Below the pieces are notes generated by a model that saw nothing but the letters and a program-made list of their open reading frames with translations, made no database searches and was not told where the DNA came from. This document shows, one piece after another, positions 24,512-31,429 of a stretch of DNA of 31,429 nt. The translations under genes were made by a program, and so were the position numbers. Location of the stretch: the NCBI GenBank assembly GCA_018367495.1, contig JAGZGB010000012.1:1-31429 (forward strand), given 5' to 3'. Positions within the stretch are counted from its first letter, which is position 1. Every line of letters begins with the position of its first letter. Source of the DNA: Veillonella sp. (GTDB lineage Bacteria; Bacillota_C; Negativicutes; Veillonellales; Veillonellaceae).

Positions 24512-25495
24512 ATGAACTATATTGTATTTGATTTAGAGTGGAATCAACCCTATAGCAATGACATTAGCTTTATGAAGCGCACAAAAATGCCACTAACAGG
24601 GGAAATCATTCAAATCGGAGCGGTAAAACTGAATGAAAGGATGGACATTGTAGACCATTTTACGATGTTCATCAAACCACAATATCTGCCGAGAATGCAT
24701 AAACACGTTCGTGAATTGACTGGTATTACATCTCGAGAACTCGATCATGGTGTGCCCTTTAGGACTGCTATGCAGTACTTTCAAAACTGGTGTGGTGATG
24801 AGTATATGCTGTTGTCTTGGGGGTCTGATGATATTCTTATCTTGCGTGAAAACTTGATGCTCTACAGGATGAAAACTTTATCCTATGATCAATGGGTTGA
24901 TGCACAGATGATTTATTCCTATCAGCGATATGGTACGAGTCAACAGTACTCTGTGGCACATGCTATGGAAGACCTTAATATATCTACGGAGCATTTGTCT
25001 GCTCATAATGCGTTACATGATGCCGTATTTACGGCACATATATGTCAAAAGTTAGATATTCCACAAGGAATTTTGCATTATGACCAAATTCGAAAGGAAA
25101 GTAATAATCCTTTTCTTTATCCACCGATTCTGACATTTTTTATGTATGAAAACTTCCCTGAGAAAAAGCGTATTGTTCATGATAGACGTGTACGTTTATC
25201 TTTCTGCCCATATTGTCAAACGCGTTTGGAAATGACACGTCCAGAACGCTTGCAAGGGGATAAGCATCTCGCTATCGGTGTTTGTCCGAAACATGGCGAT
25301 TTTGCGGTGCAACTTAAAGTTGGAAAATATACGATTAAGTCCGGTAGTACAAAATTTTACGTTACTAAGGTATTAACGCATTGTACGGACGAAATTCGTT
25401 CTCTATATACTCAGAAGTCTGAAATAAATCGAGAAAAAGAGCGAAAATATTTAGAATTTCGCAAGGCGGAACTTGAAAAGGACCGCCAAAAATAA
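24512..25495 (+). CDS. DEDDh 3'-5' exonuclease with C-terminal zinc-ribbon-like part
   Basis: The N-terminal 190 or so residues are an RNase T/DnaQ-type exonuclease with all acidic residues: DLEWN (Asp, Glu), SWGSDD (Asp) and HNALHDA (His and Asp, the DEDDh form). It resembles KapD/ERI-like stand-alone nucleases of Firmicutes. After it, residues 220-270 contain CPYC and, about 30 residues on, CPKHGDF, a possible zinc site (Cys, Cys, Cys, His). The C-terminus is a charged helix (EKERKYLEFRKAELEK type). It begins 4 bp after the heptosyltransferase without a clear ribosome binding site, so it is probably read from the LPS transcript by coupling. Substrate (RNA or DNA) is unknown. Confidence 0.88.
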   Translation: MNYIVFDLEWNQPYSNDISFMKRTKMPLTGEIIQIGAVKLNERMDIVDHFTMFIKPQYLPRMHKHVRELTGITSRELDHGVPFRTAMQYFQNWCGDEYMLLSWGSDDILILRENLMLYRMKTLSYDQWVDAQMIYSYQRYGTSQQYSVAHAMEDLNISTEHLSAHNALHDAVFTAHICQKLDIPQGILHYDQIRKESNNPFLYPPILTFFMYENFPEKKRIVHDRRVRLSFCPYCQTRLEMTRPERLQGDKHLAIGVCPKHGDFAVQLKVGKYTIKSGSTKFYVTKVLTHCTDEIRSLYTQKSEINREKERKYLEFRKAELEKDRQK

Positions 25496-25509
25496 TTGTT
25501 TTAATAGCG

Positions 25510-25550
25510 GTTCACACTATATGGCTATGATGTTTATATTGTGAGCTTTT
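25510..25550 (+). terminator. Likely terminator closing the LPS-exonuclease unit
   Basis: An imperfect 12-bp stem (25510-25521 with 25535-25546, one G-U pair and one mismatch) with a 13-nt loop is followed by TTTT. It is weaker than the other terminators in the window. Confidence 0.5.
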
Positions 25551-25564
25551 AGAAAGGATAGATT

Positions 25565-26956
25565 ATGGAACGTAAATATGCTTGGCATAATTATGATGAT
25601 GCCACTATGGAAAAGGTATATGCTTTAAGCGATACATATCGTCAATTTTTAGATAATGGTAAAACAGAACGTGAATGCGTTGTGCAGGCTGTTAAATTTG
25701 CAGAAGCAAAAGGCTATGTAAACTTAAAAGATATTATTAAATCCAATACACCAATCAAAGTGGGGGATAAGATTTATTACACCCATATGGATAAATCTAT
25801 TGCTTTATTTAATATTGGTACTGATGATATTGAACTAGGTATGAATATTTTAGGTGCTCATATTGATTCTCCTCGTATTGATGTAAAACAAAATCCTCAG
25901 TATGAAGATAGCAATTTAGTATTCTGGGATACTCACTACTATGGGGGAATAAAAAAATACCATTGGGTTGCTATGCCACTTGCTATTCATGGCGTTGTAG
26001 TAAAAACAGATGGTACTCGTATCAATATTAATATTGGTGATAAGGAAAATGATCCTGTATTCTGTATTACTGACTTGTTACCTCATTTGGGACAAGAACA
26101 AATGCAAAAGAATGCGGCTAAGGTCATTGAAGGGGAGGCCCTTGATTTACTCATCGGTAGCCGTCCTGTAAAAGATGAGGAAAAAGAAGGAGTTACTAAA
26201 TTTATTAATAGCCTTCTTGAAAAAGAATACGGTTTTGTAGAACGTGATTTGTTATCTGCAGAGCTAGAAATTGTACCAGCCGGAAAAGCTCGTGATATGG
26301 GCTTTGATCGCTCTATGGTTATGGCCTATGGTCAAGATGACCGCGTATGTGCCTACACATCCTTAGTAGCTATGCTTGAAGTAGACAATGTAAAACGCAC
26401 AACTTGTTGCTTGCTTGTAGATAAAGAGGAAATTGGTTCTGTAGGTGCTACGGGTATGCAATCTCGTTTCTTTGAAAATGCAGTAGCTGAAATTCTAACA
26501 CTCATGGGCAAACCTAATTCTGTAAGTGTACGACGCACATTGGAAAATTCTCGTATGTTATCTTCTGATGTAAGTGCTGGATATGATCCACTTTATGCAT
26601 CTGCTTTTGAAAAGAAAAATGCATCCTATCTAGGGATGGGGGTAGTATTTAACAAGTTTACTGGTTCCCGTGGTAAATCTGGCTCTAACGATGCTAATGC
26701 TGAGTATATGGGCTTTATCCGCCGTGTTATGGAATCCAATAATGTAACATACCAAACTGCTGAACTTGGTAAAGTTGACCTTGGTGGCGGTGGTACCATT
26801 GCATATATCATGGCCTTATATGGTATGAATGTTATCGATTGTGGCGTAGCTGTGCTTAGTATGCATGCTCCTTGGGAGGTTACATCTAAGGCGGATATTT
26901 ACGAGGCTAAACAATGCTATATTGCATTCTTAAATGCAGCTGATGAATCAATCTAA
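25565..26956 (+). CDS. M18-family aminopeptidase (aminopeptidase-1 type)
   Basis: This second zinc aminopeptidase of the M18 family has 463 residues. Key elements in order are GAHIDSPRIDVKQNP (His-x-Asp), VDKEEIGSVGATGMQSRFF (catalytic and metal Glu), SSDVSAGYDPLY (metal Asp, lacking the AH of the first enzyme), and a late His in SMHAPWEV. It belongs to the branch usually named probable M18 aminopeptidase 1 and is clearly diverged from the gene at 12051. AAAGGA precedes ATG 25565. It is expected to be cytosolic and to help recycle peptides in an organism that feeds little on sugars, which is inference. Confidence 0.92.
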   Translation: MERKYAWHNYDDATMEKVYALSDTYRQFLDNGKTERECVVQAVKFAEAKGYVNLKDIIKSNTPIKVGDKIYYTHMDKSIALFNIGTDDIELGMNILGAHIDSPRIDVKQNPQYEDSNLVFWDTHYYGGIKKYHWVAMPLAIHGVVVKTDGTRININIGDKENDPVFCITDLLPHLGQEQMQKNAAKVIEGEALDLLIGSRPVKDEEKEGVTKFINSLLEKEYGFVERDLLSAELEIVPAGKARDMGFDRSMVMAYGQDDRVCAYTSLVAMLEVDNVKRTTCCLLVDKEEIGSVGATGMQSRFFENAVAEILTLMGKPNSVSVRRTLENSRMLSSDVSAGYDPLYASAFEKKNASYLGMGVVFNKFTGSRGKSGSNDANAEYMGFIRRVMESNNVTYQTAELGKVDLGGGGTIAYIMALYGMNVIDCGVAVLSMHAPWEVTSKADIYEAKQCYIAFLNAADESI

Positions 26957-26960
26957 ATTA

Positions 26961-26990
26961 ATGGGGCTTTCACCAATGGTGAAAGTCCAT
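26961..26990 (+). other. Hairpin between the M18 gene and a small unknown gene
   Basis: CTTTCACC (26967-26974) pairs perfectly with GGTGAAAG (26978-26985), and ATGG/CCAT flanks extend the stem. No T-run follows. It lies 17 nt upstream of the next start codon and could act on read-through or on translation of that gene. Confidence 0.45.
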
Positions 26991-27006
26991 TCTATGTGAG
27001 GTATAT

Positions 27007-27384
27007 ATGAATCAGACAGAATTGAGTGCAGCTATAGAAGCTGCAAAAGGAGAGGCCACAGAGGTTAAGACGGTAAAGGTTGATATCTTTGATATTCCTG
27101 AAACAAAGGTAGAAGAATATATTGCTAATCGTGAAGAGGTGGCAAAAGCGGCAGCTGAAGTAATGAAGCCTTACTGTGTGACGGTAAAACGGGAAACCTT
27201 AGATCTTGAAGAAGGAGAAGCCGTAGTTGGTTATTATGTAACAGGTGAAATATTAATGTGTGTCATTCTCGATCCATTTGAAGTACCTGTTATGATGGTC
27301 GCTCTTGATAAAGGAACGCTTAAAGATTATATCTTAGCCGCAAATGATTTAACGATAGATATGTTAGCATCTTTAGATACATAA
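27007..27384 (+). CDS. Small protein of unknown function
   Basis: I do not recognise this 125-residue protein. It is acidic and soluble, with an Ala/Glu-rich N-terminal half (EAAKGEATEVKTVKV, EEVAKAAAEVMK) and a more hydrophobic strand-rich second half (EILMCVILDPFEVPVMMVAL). It has no signal peptide, no membrane segment and no Cys cluster. The gene follows the M18 aminopeptidase by 50 bp and a hairpin, with GAGG just upstream of its start, so read-through from that gene is possible. The coding-like codon use and ribosome binding site make it a real gene. Confidence 0.75.
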   Translation: MNQTELSAAIEAAKGEATEVKTVKVDIFDIPETKVEEYIANREEVAKAAAEVMKPYCVTVKRETLDLEEGEAVVGYYVTGEILMCVILDPFEVPVMMVALDKGTLKDYILAANDLTIDMLASLDT

Positions 27385-27442
27385 TAGGATTTCTAATCTT
27401 ACAGTGGTATAAATACAGTAAATTGTAAAATACTTTACTCTG

Positions 27443-27476
27443 CTACATTGATGTAGTGGATAAATTTGTTTATAAT
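27443..27476 (+). promoter_or_regulatory. Promoter with overlapping dyad for the ABC importer operon
   Basis: TTGATG (27448-27453) and a perfect TATAAT (27471-27476) are 17 bp apart. A 6-bp inverted repeat, CTACAT (27443-27448) with ATGTAG (27451-27456), covers the -35 and is a candidate operator. The leader to the first start is only about 32 nt, too short for a T-box. Confidence 0.6.
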
Positions 27477-27514
27477 AAAAGTATTATTATTTTGCATATA
27501 GGAAGGAAATCCCC

Positions 27515-28492
27515 ATGAATTTGAAAAGAGGTATTGCCCTAGCGCTAACGGCGGCAGCTCTAATGGCTTTTGCGGGTTGTGGCACAAACGGAACAACATC
27601 AAATGGTGAATACAAGGTTGGCGTAGTACAACTTGTAGAACATCCTGCACTAGATGCGGCAAATAAAGGTTTTGTTGACGCTCTTAAAGAAAAAGGTTTA
27701 GCTGATAAAATCACTTTTGATCAACAAAATGCGCAAGCTGATCAATCTAATTTGAATAGTATTGCTCAGCGCTTTGTATCTGATCGTAAAACTTTAATTC
27801 TTGCAATTGCAACGCCGGCGGCTCAATCTATGGCGAATGCAACGCATGATATTCCAATCTTGGGTACTGCAATCACCGACTATGAAGCAGCTAAACTTGT
27901 TAAATCTAATGAACATCCGGGCGGTAATGTATCTGGTACGTCTGATATGAACCCTGTTGAACAACAAGTGGATTTAATTTTACAAGTATTACCAAATGCA
28001 AAAACAATTGGCACTATTTATAGCTCTAGCGAAGTAAATTCTCAAATTCAAGTTGAGAAAATGAAAGCTTACGCAGCAACAAAAGGTGTTAAAGTTGAAG
28101 AGGTTACTGTTTCCAACGTAAATGATATTCAACAAGCAGCACAAAATCTTGTTTCTCAACGTGTAGATGCAATTTATGTGCCAACAGATAATGTAGTAGC
28201 TTCTGCTATGAGTAATCTTGTAGCAATTACCGACCCAGCAAAAATTCCTGTATTTGGCGGTGAAGACAACCACGTAAAAGGTGGTGCTGTCATGTCCTTG
28301 TCTGTAGATTACTACAAACTTGGATACCAAACCGGTTTAATGGCAGCTAAAATTTTAACTGGTGAAGCTAAAGTTGAAGATATGCCTATCGAAATGCAAA
28401 AAGAATTTAAATTGGTTGTAAGTAAAGATAAATTACAAAAATTGGGCATCACATTACCAGAAGAATTGATGAACAAAGCAACTATGATTTAA
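27515..28492 (+). CDS. ABC transporter substrate-binding lipoprotein (TrpX-like), copy 1
   Basis: A type II signal peptide ends in AFAGC with lipidated Cys22, so the protein is anchored to a membrane on the periplasmic side. The rest is a periplasmic-binding-protein fold of the ABC_sub_bind type (the TrpX/YnzF group): VGVVQLVEHPALDAANKGF near the start, LAIATPAAQSMANAT, GTAITDYEAAKLV and NVSGTSDMNPVEQQV. Relatives import tryptophan or other aromatic or hydrophobic solutes. GGAAGGA lies 7-8 nt before ATG 27515. The second copy follows after 24 bp and is highly similar; the two share a 35-bp identical DNA run (27734-27768 and 28742-28776). Confidence 0.92.
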   Translation: MNLKRGIALALTAAALMAFAGCGTNGTTSNGEYKVGVVQLVEHPALDAANKGFVDALKEKGLADKITFDQQNAQADQSNLNSIAQRFVSDRKTLILAIATPAAQSMANATHDIPILGTAITDYEAAKLVKSNEHPGGNVSGTSDMNPVEQQVDLILQVLPNAKTIGTIYSSSEVNSQIQVEKMKAYAATKGVKVEEVTVSNVNDIQQAAQNLVSQRVDAIYVPTDNVVASAMSNLVAITDPAKIPVFGGEDNHVKGGAVMSLSVDYYKLGYQTGLMAAKILTGEAKVEDMPIEMQKEFKLVVSKDKLQKLGITLPEELMNKATMI

Positions 28493-28516
28493 TAAACAAT
28501 TTGTAAGGAGTTATAC

Positions 28517-29494
28517 ATGAACTGGAAAAAAGGTATTGCAGTAGCACTTAGTGCTATCTCTATTATGGCAATGGTAGCAGGTTGTGGTTCTAATACAGCA
28601 ACTAATGAGCAAAAGAAAATTGGCGTTATTCAATTGGTAGAACATCCATCTCTTGATGCTGCGAATAAAGGTTTTGTTGATGGCCTTGCATCTAAAGGCT
28701 ATAAAGATGGGGAAAATATCAAATTAGACCAACAAAATGCACAAGCTGATCAATCTAATTTGAATAGTATTGCTCAACGTTTTGTATCTGATAAAAAGGA
28801 TTTAGTATTAGCGATTGCTACACCAGCAGCACAAACTATGGCAAATGCATCTCATGATATTCCAATCATGGGTACTGCTATTACAGATTATGTAACAGCA
28901 AAACTTGTTCAATCTAATGAAAAACCAGGTGGTAATGTATCTGGTACATCTGATATGACACCTGTAGAAAAAGAGGTTGATCTTATTATTGCGTTAGTAC
29001 CAAATGTAAAACGTATTGGTGCAATTTACACATCTTCTGAAATCAACTCCCAACTTCAAGTTGAAAAAATGAAAGCTTATGCTGCCACAAAAGGTATTAC
29101 GGTTGTAGAAGCTACTGTATCTAACGTAAACGATATCCAACAAGCGGCTACAAATCTTGTAAATCAAGATGTACAAGCTATTTATACACCTACTGATAAT
29201 GTATTAGCGTCTGCTATGGCTAATTTAGCTCAAATTACAGATGTAGCTAAAATTCCAGTATTTGCTGCCGATGAAGGTATGACAATGACTGGTGGTGTGG
29301 CAACATATTCTGTTGACTACTATAAATTAGGCTATCAAACAGGTTTAATGGCTGCTAAGATTCTTTCTGGTGAAGCTAAAATTTCTGACTTAGCTATTGA
29401 AACACAAAAAGATATTAAGTTAACTGTTAATGAAGAACGTGCAAAAAAACTTGGTATTACAATTCCTGAAGCACTTCGTAAAGATATGAAATAA
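28517..29494 (+). CDS. ABC transporter substrate-binding lipoprotein (TrpX-like), copy 2
   Basis: This is the tandem paralogue of the preceding gene, the same length (325), with its own lipobox MVAGC (Cys23). The ligand-fold motifs are kept (IGVIQLVEHPSLDAANKGF, ATPAAQTMANASHDIP, GTSDMTPVEKEVDL). The copies differ in places likely to line the cleft, for example the stretch near residue 250: GGEDNHVKGGAVMSL in copy 1 versus AADEGMTMTGGVATY here. The duplicates may therefore differ in ligand or affinity. AAGGAG precedes ATG 28517. One permease and one ATPase serve both. Confidence 0.92.
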   Translation: MNWKKGIAVALSAISIMAMVAGCGSNTATNEQKKIGVIQLVEHPSLDAANKGFVDGLASKGYKDGENIKLDQQNAQADQSNLNSIAQRFVSDKKDLVLAIATPAAQTMANASHDIPIMGTAITDYVTAKLVQSNEKPGGNVSGTSDMTPVEKEVDLIIALVPNVKRIGAIYTSSEINSQLQVEKMKAYAATKGITVVEATVSNVNDIQQAATNLVNQDVQAIYTPTDNVLASAMANLAQITDVAKIPVFAADEGMTMTGGVATYSVDYYKLGYQTGLMAAKILSGEAKISDLAIETQKDIKLTVNEERAKKLGITIPEALRKDMK

Positions 29495-29508
29495 TAGAGG
29501 AGATTTTA

Positions 29509-30381
29509 ATGTTAGATTTAGTGGTAGGCACCATAACAACAGGCCTTTTATGGTCTTTGTTAGCGGTGGGTGTATTCATCACCTTCCGCGTATTAGATGT
29601 GGCTGACTTAACCGTAGAAGGTACGTTCCCAATGGGGGCAGCCATTTCTGCAATTTTAATTACTAGTGGTATGAATCCAATGCTTTCTATCTTGATTGCT
29701 GGCGTAGGCGGTATGGCCGCAGGTGCTGTAACAGGTTGGATTCATACAAAATTAAAGATTCCTGCATTGCTTGCTGGTATCTTAACAATGATTGCTTTAT
29801 ATTCCATTAATCTTCACATTATGGGTAAAGCTAACGTATCCTTACTTCGGATGGATACAATTTATACGATTCTCGGTAGCGTATTTCACACACCAAACAT
29901 GTGGTCTGCTGCTATCGTAGGTGTTATTGTTGCTATTGTAGTATGCTTATTGTTGTTCTGGTTCTTCGGTACTGAAATCGGTACAGCATTACGTGCAACA
30001 GGTGTTAACCCTCAAATGATTCGCGCCCAAGGCGTAAACACTGATAATATGATCGTTCTTGGTCTTTTGATCTCCAATGGTTTTGTTGGTATGTCTGGTG
30101 CGTTGATTGGTCAATTCCAAGGCTTTGCCGATGTAGGTATGGGTATTGGTACCATCGTTATTGGTTTGGCTTCTGTAATCATTGGTGAGGTAGTATTTGG
30201 TACAAAATCATTTGTACAAAGCCTTATTGCTGTAGTACTTGGTTCCATCGTATATCGTATCGTTATCGCCGCTGTGCTCTATATGGGTATGCCACCAAAC
30301 GATTTGAAATTATTCACTGCTATTCTTGTTGCCATCGCGCTTTCCTTGCCTACATTGAAAGCAAAATGGTTGGCTCGTTAA
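29509..30381 (+). CDS. ABC transporter permease (TrpY-like)
   Basis: This inner-membrane subunit of 290 residues has about eight hydrophobic segments, related to the branched-chain/ribose-type permeases (BPD_transp_2). Visible marks are the N-terminal LVVGTITTGLLWSLLAVGVF and the early loop DVADLTVEGTFPMGAA typical of the TrpY/YnzG group. A coupling region follows (GTEIGTALRATGVNPQMIRAQG) that contacts the ATPase. GAGGAG lies just upstream of ATG 29509, and the gene follows the second binding protein by 14 bp. Confidence 0.92.
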   Translation: MLDLVVGTITTGLLWSLLAVGVFITFRVLDVADLTVEGTFPMGAAISAILITSGMNPMLSILIAGVGGMAAGAVTGWIHTKLKIPALLAGILTMIALYSINLHIMGKANVSLLRMDTIYTILGSVFHTPNMWSAAIVGVIVAIVVCLLLFWFFGTEIGTALRATGVNPQMIRAQGVNTDNMIVLGLLISNGFVGMSGALIGQFQGFADVGMGIGTIVIGLASVIIGEVVFGTKSFVQSLIAVVLGSIVYRIVIAAVLYMGMPPNDLKLFTAILVAIALSLPTLKAKWLAR

Positions 30382-30391
30382 GGAGGTCACT

Positions 30392-31189
30392 ATGTTAGAA
30401 GTAAAAAATATGGTAAAAACCTTCTTTAAAGGCACAATCAATGAAAAAACCGCTCTTCAAGGGATTGATCTTCATTTAGAAGAAGGTGATTTTTGTACTG
30501 TAATCGGTGGTAATGGTGCTGGTAAAAGTACATTATTAAATTCTATTGCTGGCGTGTTCCCAGTTGATGAAGGGTCCATCACTATCAATAATATTGATGT
30601 TACAAAAATGCCAGAATATAAACGAGCTAAATATATAGGTCGTGTATTCCAAGACCCTATGGTTGGTACGGCAGGTAACATGCAAATTGAGGAAAATTTG
30701 ATTCTTGCTATGCGCCGTGGTAAAAACTTAGGCCTTAAATGGGCTTTTAAAGATAGCGAACAAGCATTCTTTAAAGAACGACTTGCATTATTAGGTTTAG
30801 GCCTTGAAGACCGCTTATCTGCTCGTATGGGTTTATTATCTGGTGGTCAACGTCAATCTATCACACTGTTGATGGCTACTATGCTTCGTCCAGACCTTTT
30901 ATTACTGGACGAACATACAGCGGCTCTTGACCCTAAGACGGCAGAAAATGTTTTGCAATTGACTGATAAACTCGTTGCTGAACATAACTTAACGACTCTT
31001 ATGATTACCCATAATATGCGTGATGCATTGCGCTTTGGTAATCGCCTCATCATGATGGATGCTGGCCGCATTATTTATGATGTAAAAGGGGAAGAAAAGA
31101 AAAAATTAACAGTTGCCGATTTATTACAAAAATTTGAAGTAGCTGGGGAAAATGCATTGAGCGACCGCATGGTGCTAGGTGCGAAATAA
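30392..31189 (+). CDS. ABC transporter ATP-binding protein (TrpZ-like)
   Basis: This cytoplasmic ATPase of the importer has 265 residues. The Walker A is GGNGAGKST (about residues 38-46), the Q-loop is in VFQDPMVG, the signature is LSGGQRQ, the Walker B is LLLLDEHTAALD and the switch His is in MITHNMRDALRFG. The sequence is complete. It begins 10 bp after the permease with AGGAGG and is the last gene of the operon, which ends in a terminator. Confidence 0.94.
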   Translation: MLEVKNMVKTFFKGTINEKTALQGIDLHLEEGDFCTVIGGNGAGKSTLLNSIAGVFPVDEGSITINNIDVTKMPEYKRAKYIGRVFQDPMVGTAGNMQIEENLILAMRRGKNLGLKWAFKDSEQAFFKERLALLGLGLEDRLSARMGLLSGGQRQSITLLMATMLRPDLLLLDEHTAALDPKTAENVLQLTDKLVAEHNLTTLMITHNMRDALRFGNRLIMMDAGRIIYDVKGEEKKKLTVADLLQKFEVAGENALSDRMVLGAK

Positions 31190-31192
31190 TAG

Positions 31193-31217
31193 AAGAGGGC
31201 ATAAGCCCTCTTTTATT
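31193..31217 (+). terminator. Rho-independent terminator of the ABC operon
   Basis: A perfect 8-bp stem, AAGAGGGC (31193-31200) with GCCCTCTT (31205-31212), has loop ATAA and a T-rich tail. Confidence 0.9.
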
Positions 31218-31228
31218 TATGACATACC

Positions 31229-31257
31229 TTTACAAGTTAAGGAACATACTGTATACT
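31229..31257 (+). promoter_or_regulatory. rpsO promoter
   Basis: TTTACA (31229-31234) and TATACT (31252-31257) are exactly 17 bp apart, a good sigma-A-type promoter. Transcription would start near 31264 and give a leader of about 90 nt. Confidence 0.7.
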
Positions 31258-31278
31258 AAATAAGGTCGTAAGACATAT

Positions 31279-31323
31279 CGTAAGCGAAGTATTCGAATCT
31301 CCAACGGTTACTTAAGCTTATCG
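31279..31323 (+). promoter_or_regulatory. Structured rpsO leader, possible S15 autoregulatory site
   Basis: CGTAAGC (31279-31285) pairs with GCTTA plus CG (31316-31323, one bulged T). AAGT (31287-31290) pairs with ACTT (31310-31313), leaving a 19-nt loop that starts with the small palindrome ATTCGAAT. Ribosomal protein S15 represses its own mRNA through varied leader structures in several bacteria. The site here is inferred from position and folding only. Confidence 0.4.
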
Positions 31324-31354
31324 GGATTATTTATTTTTTTAGGAGGTAACATTA

Positions 31355-31429
31355 ATGTTAACTACAGAAGCTAAATTAGCAGTAATTAAAGAATACGCTA
31401 CTCATGAAGGTGACACTGGTTCTCCAGAA
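31355..31429 (+). CDS. rpsO: Ribosomal protein S15, 3'-truncated by window edge
   Basis: The 25 visible residues begin MLTTEAKLAVIKEYATHEGD and continue into TGSPE, the conserved N-terminus of S15, which binds 16S rRNA and organises the 30S platform. AGGAGG (31341-31346) precedes ATG 31355. The gene runs off the window, so the remaining two thirds cannot be assessed. Confidence 0.93.
   Translation, partial: MLTTEAKLAVIKEYATHEGDTGSPE

Noticed and set aside
27385..27514. T-box or tryptophan attenuator before the TrpX-like genes
   Set aside because: The promoter leaves a leader of about 32 nt, and no TGGCACCGCG-like T-box sequence or Trp-rich leader peptide is present.

Overview
The window looks like chromosomal core sequence of a Veillonella-type member of the Negativicutes, the diderm Firmicutes. 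The DNA is AT-rich with AGGAGG-type ribosome binding sites. A complete ADP-heptose/LPS inner-core gene set sits among genes of Firmicutes style (nrdR, a large single-chain pyruvate carboxylase, a TrpX-like ABC system, a stand-alone PrdX-type deacylase). The genus is an inference from gene content; no RNA gene is present to confirm it. No mobile element, CRISPR array, rRNA or tRNA was seen.

Left part (1-5300). Two very acidic paralogous proteins of unknown function come first, the first one cut by the window edge. They are followed by a TPR protein with a DMP19/DUF4375-like C-terminus, a PrdX-type aminoacyl-tRNA deacylase, an exported protein with two ABM-like repeats, an O6-alkylguanine-DNA alkyltransferase, and a minus-strand fumarylacetoacetase-family hydrolase. 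A 27-bp tandem repeat and a bidirectional terminator separate the last two.

Middle part (5300-17250). Metabolic genes, each largely in its own transcription unit: ilvE, an FlK-like thioesterase (minus strand), a TVP38/DedA-like membrane protein, a LysN/ARO8-like aminotransferase, an Mrp/NBP35 Fe-S carrier, a DASS dicarboxylate transporter behind a structured leader, an M18 aminopeptidase, and pyruvate carboxylase. Pyruvate carboxylase and a C4-dicarboxylate carrier fit a lactate/malate-to-propionate fermenter. Several intergenic regions hold clear rho-independent terminators.

LPS part (17250-25500). nrdR carries a near-consensus NrdR box over its own promoter. After it run an M19 dipeptidase, gmhA, hldE, hldD, gmhB and two GT9 heptosyltransferases, mostly overlapping or nearly so, then a DEDDh exonuclease with a zinc-ribbon-like tail. 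GmhA, HldE, GmhB and HldD together convert sedoheptulose 7-phosphate to ADP-L-glycero-D-manno-heptose, which the two transferases would add to the lipid A-Kdo core.

Right part (25500-31429). A second M18 aminopeptidase and a small unknown gene precede a four-gene ABC importer operon: two tandem lipoprotein binding proteins, a permease and an ATPase. The operon is bounded by a promoter overlapping a dyad and by a terminator. The window ends in rpsO, with a good sigma-A-type promoter and a structured leader.
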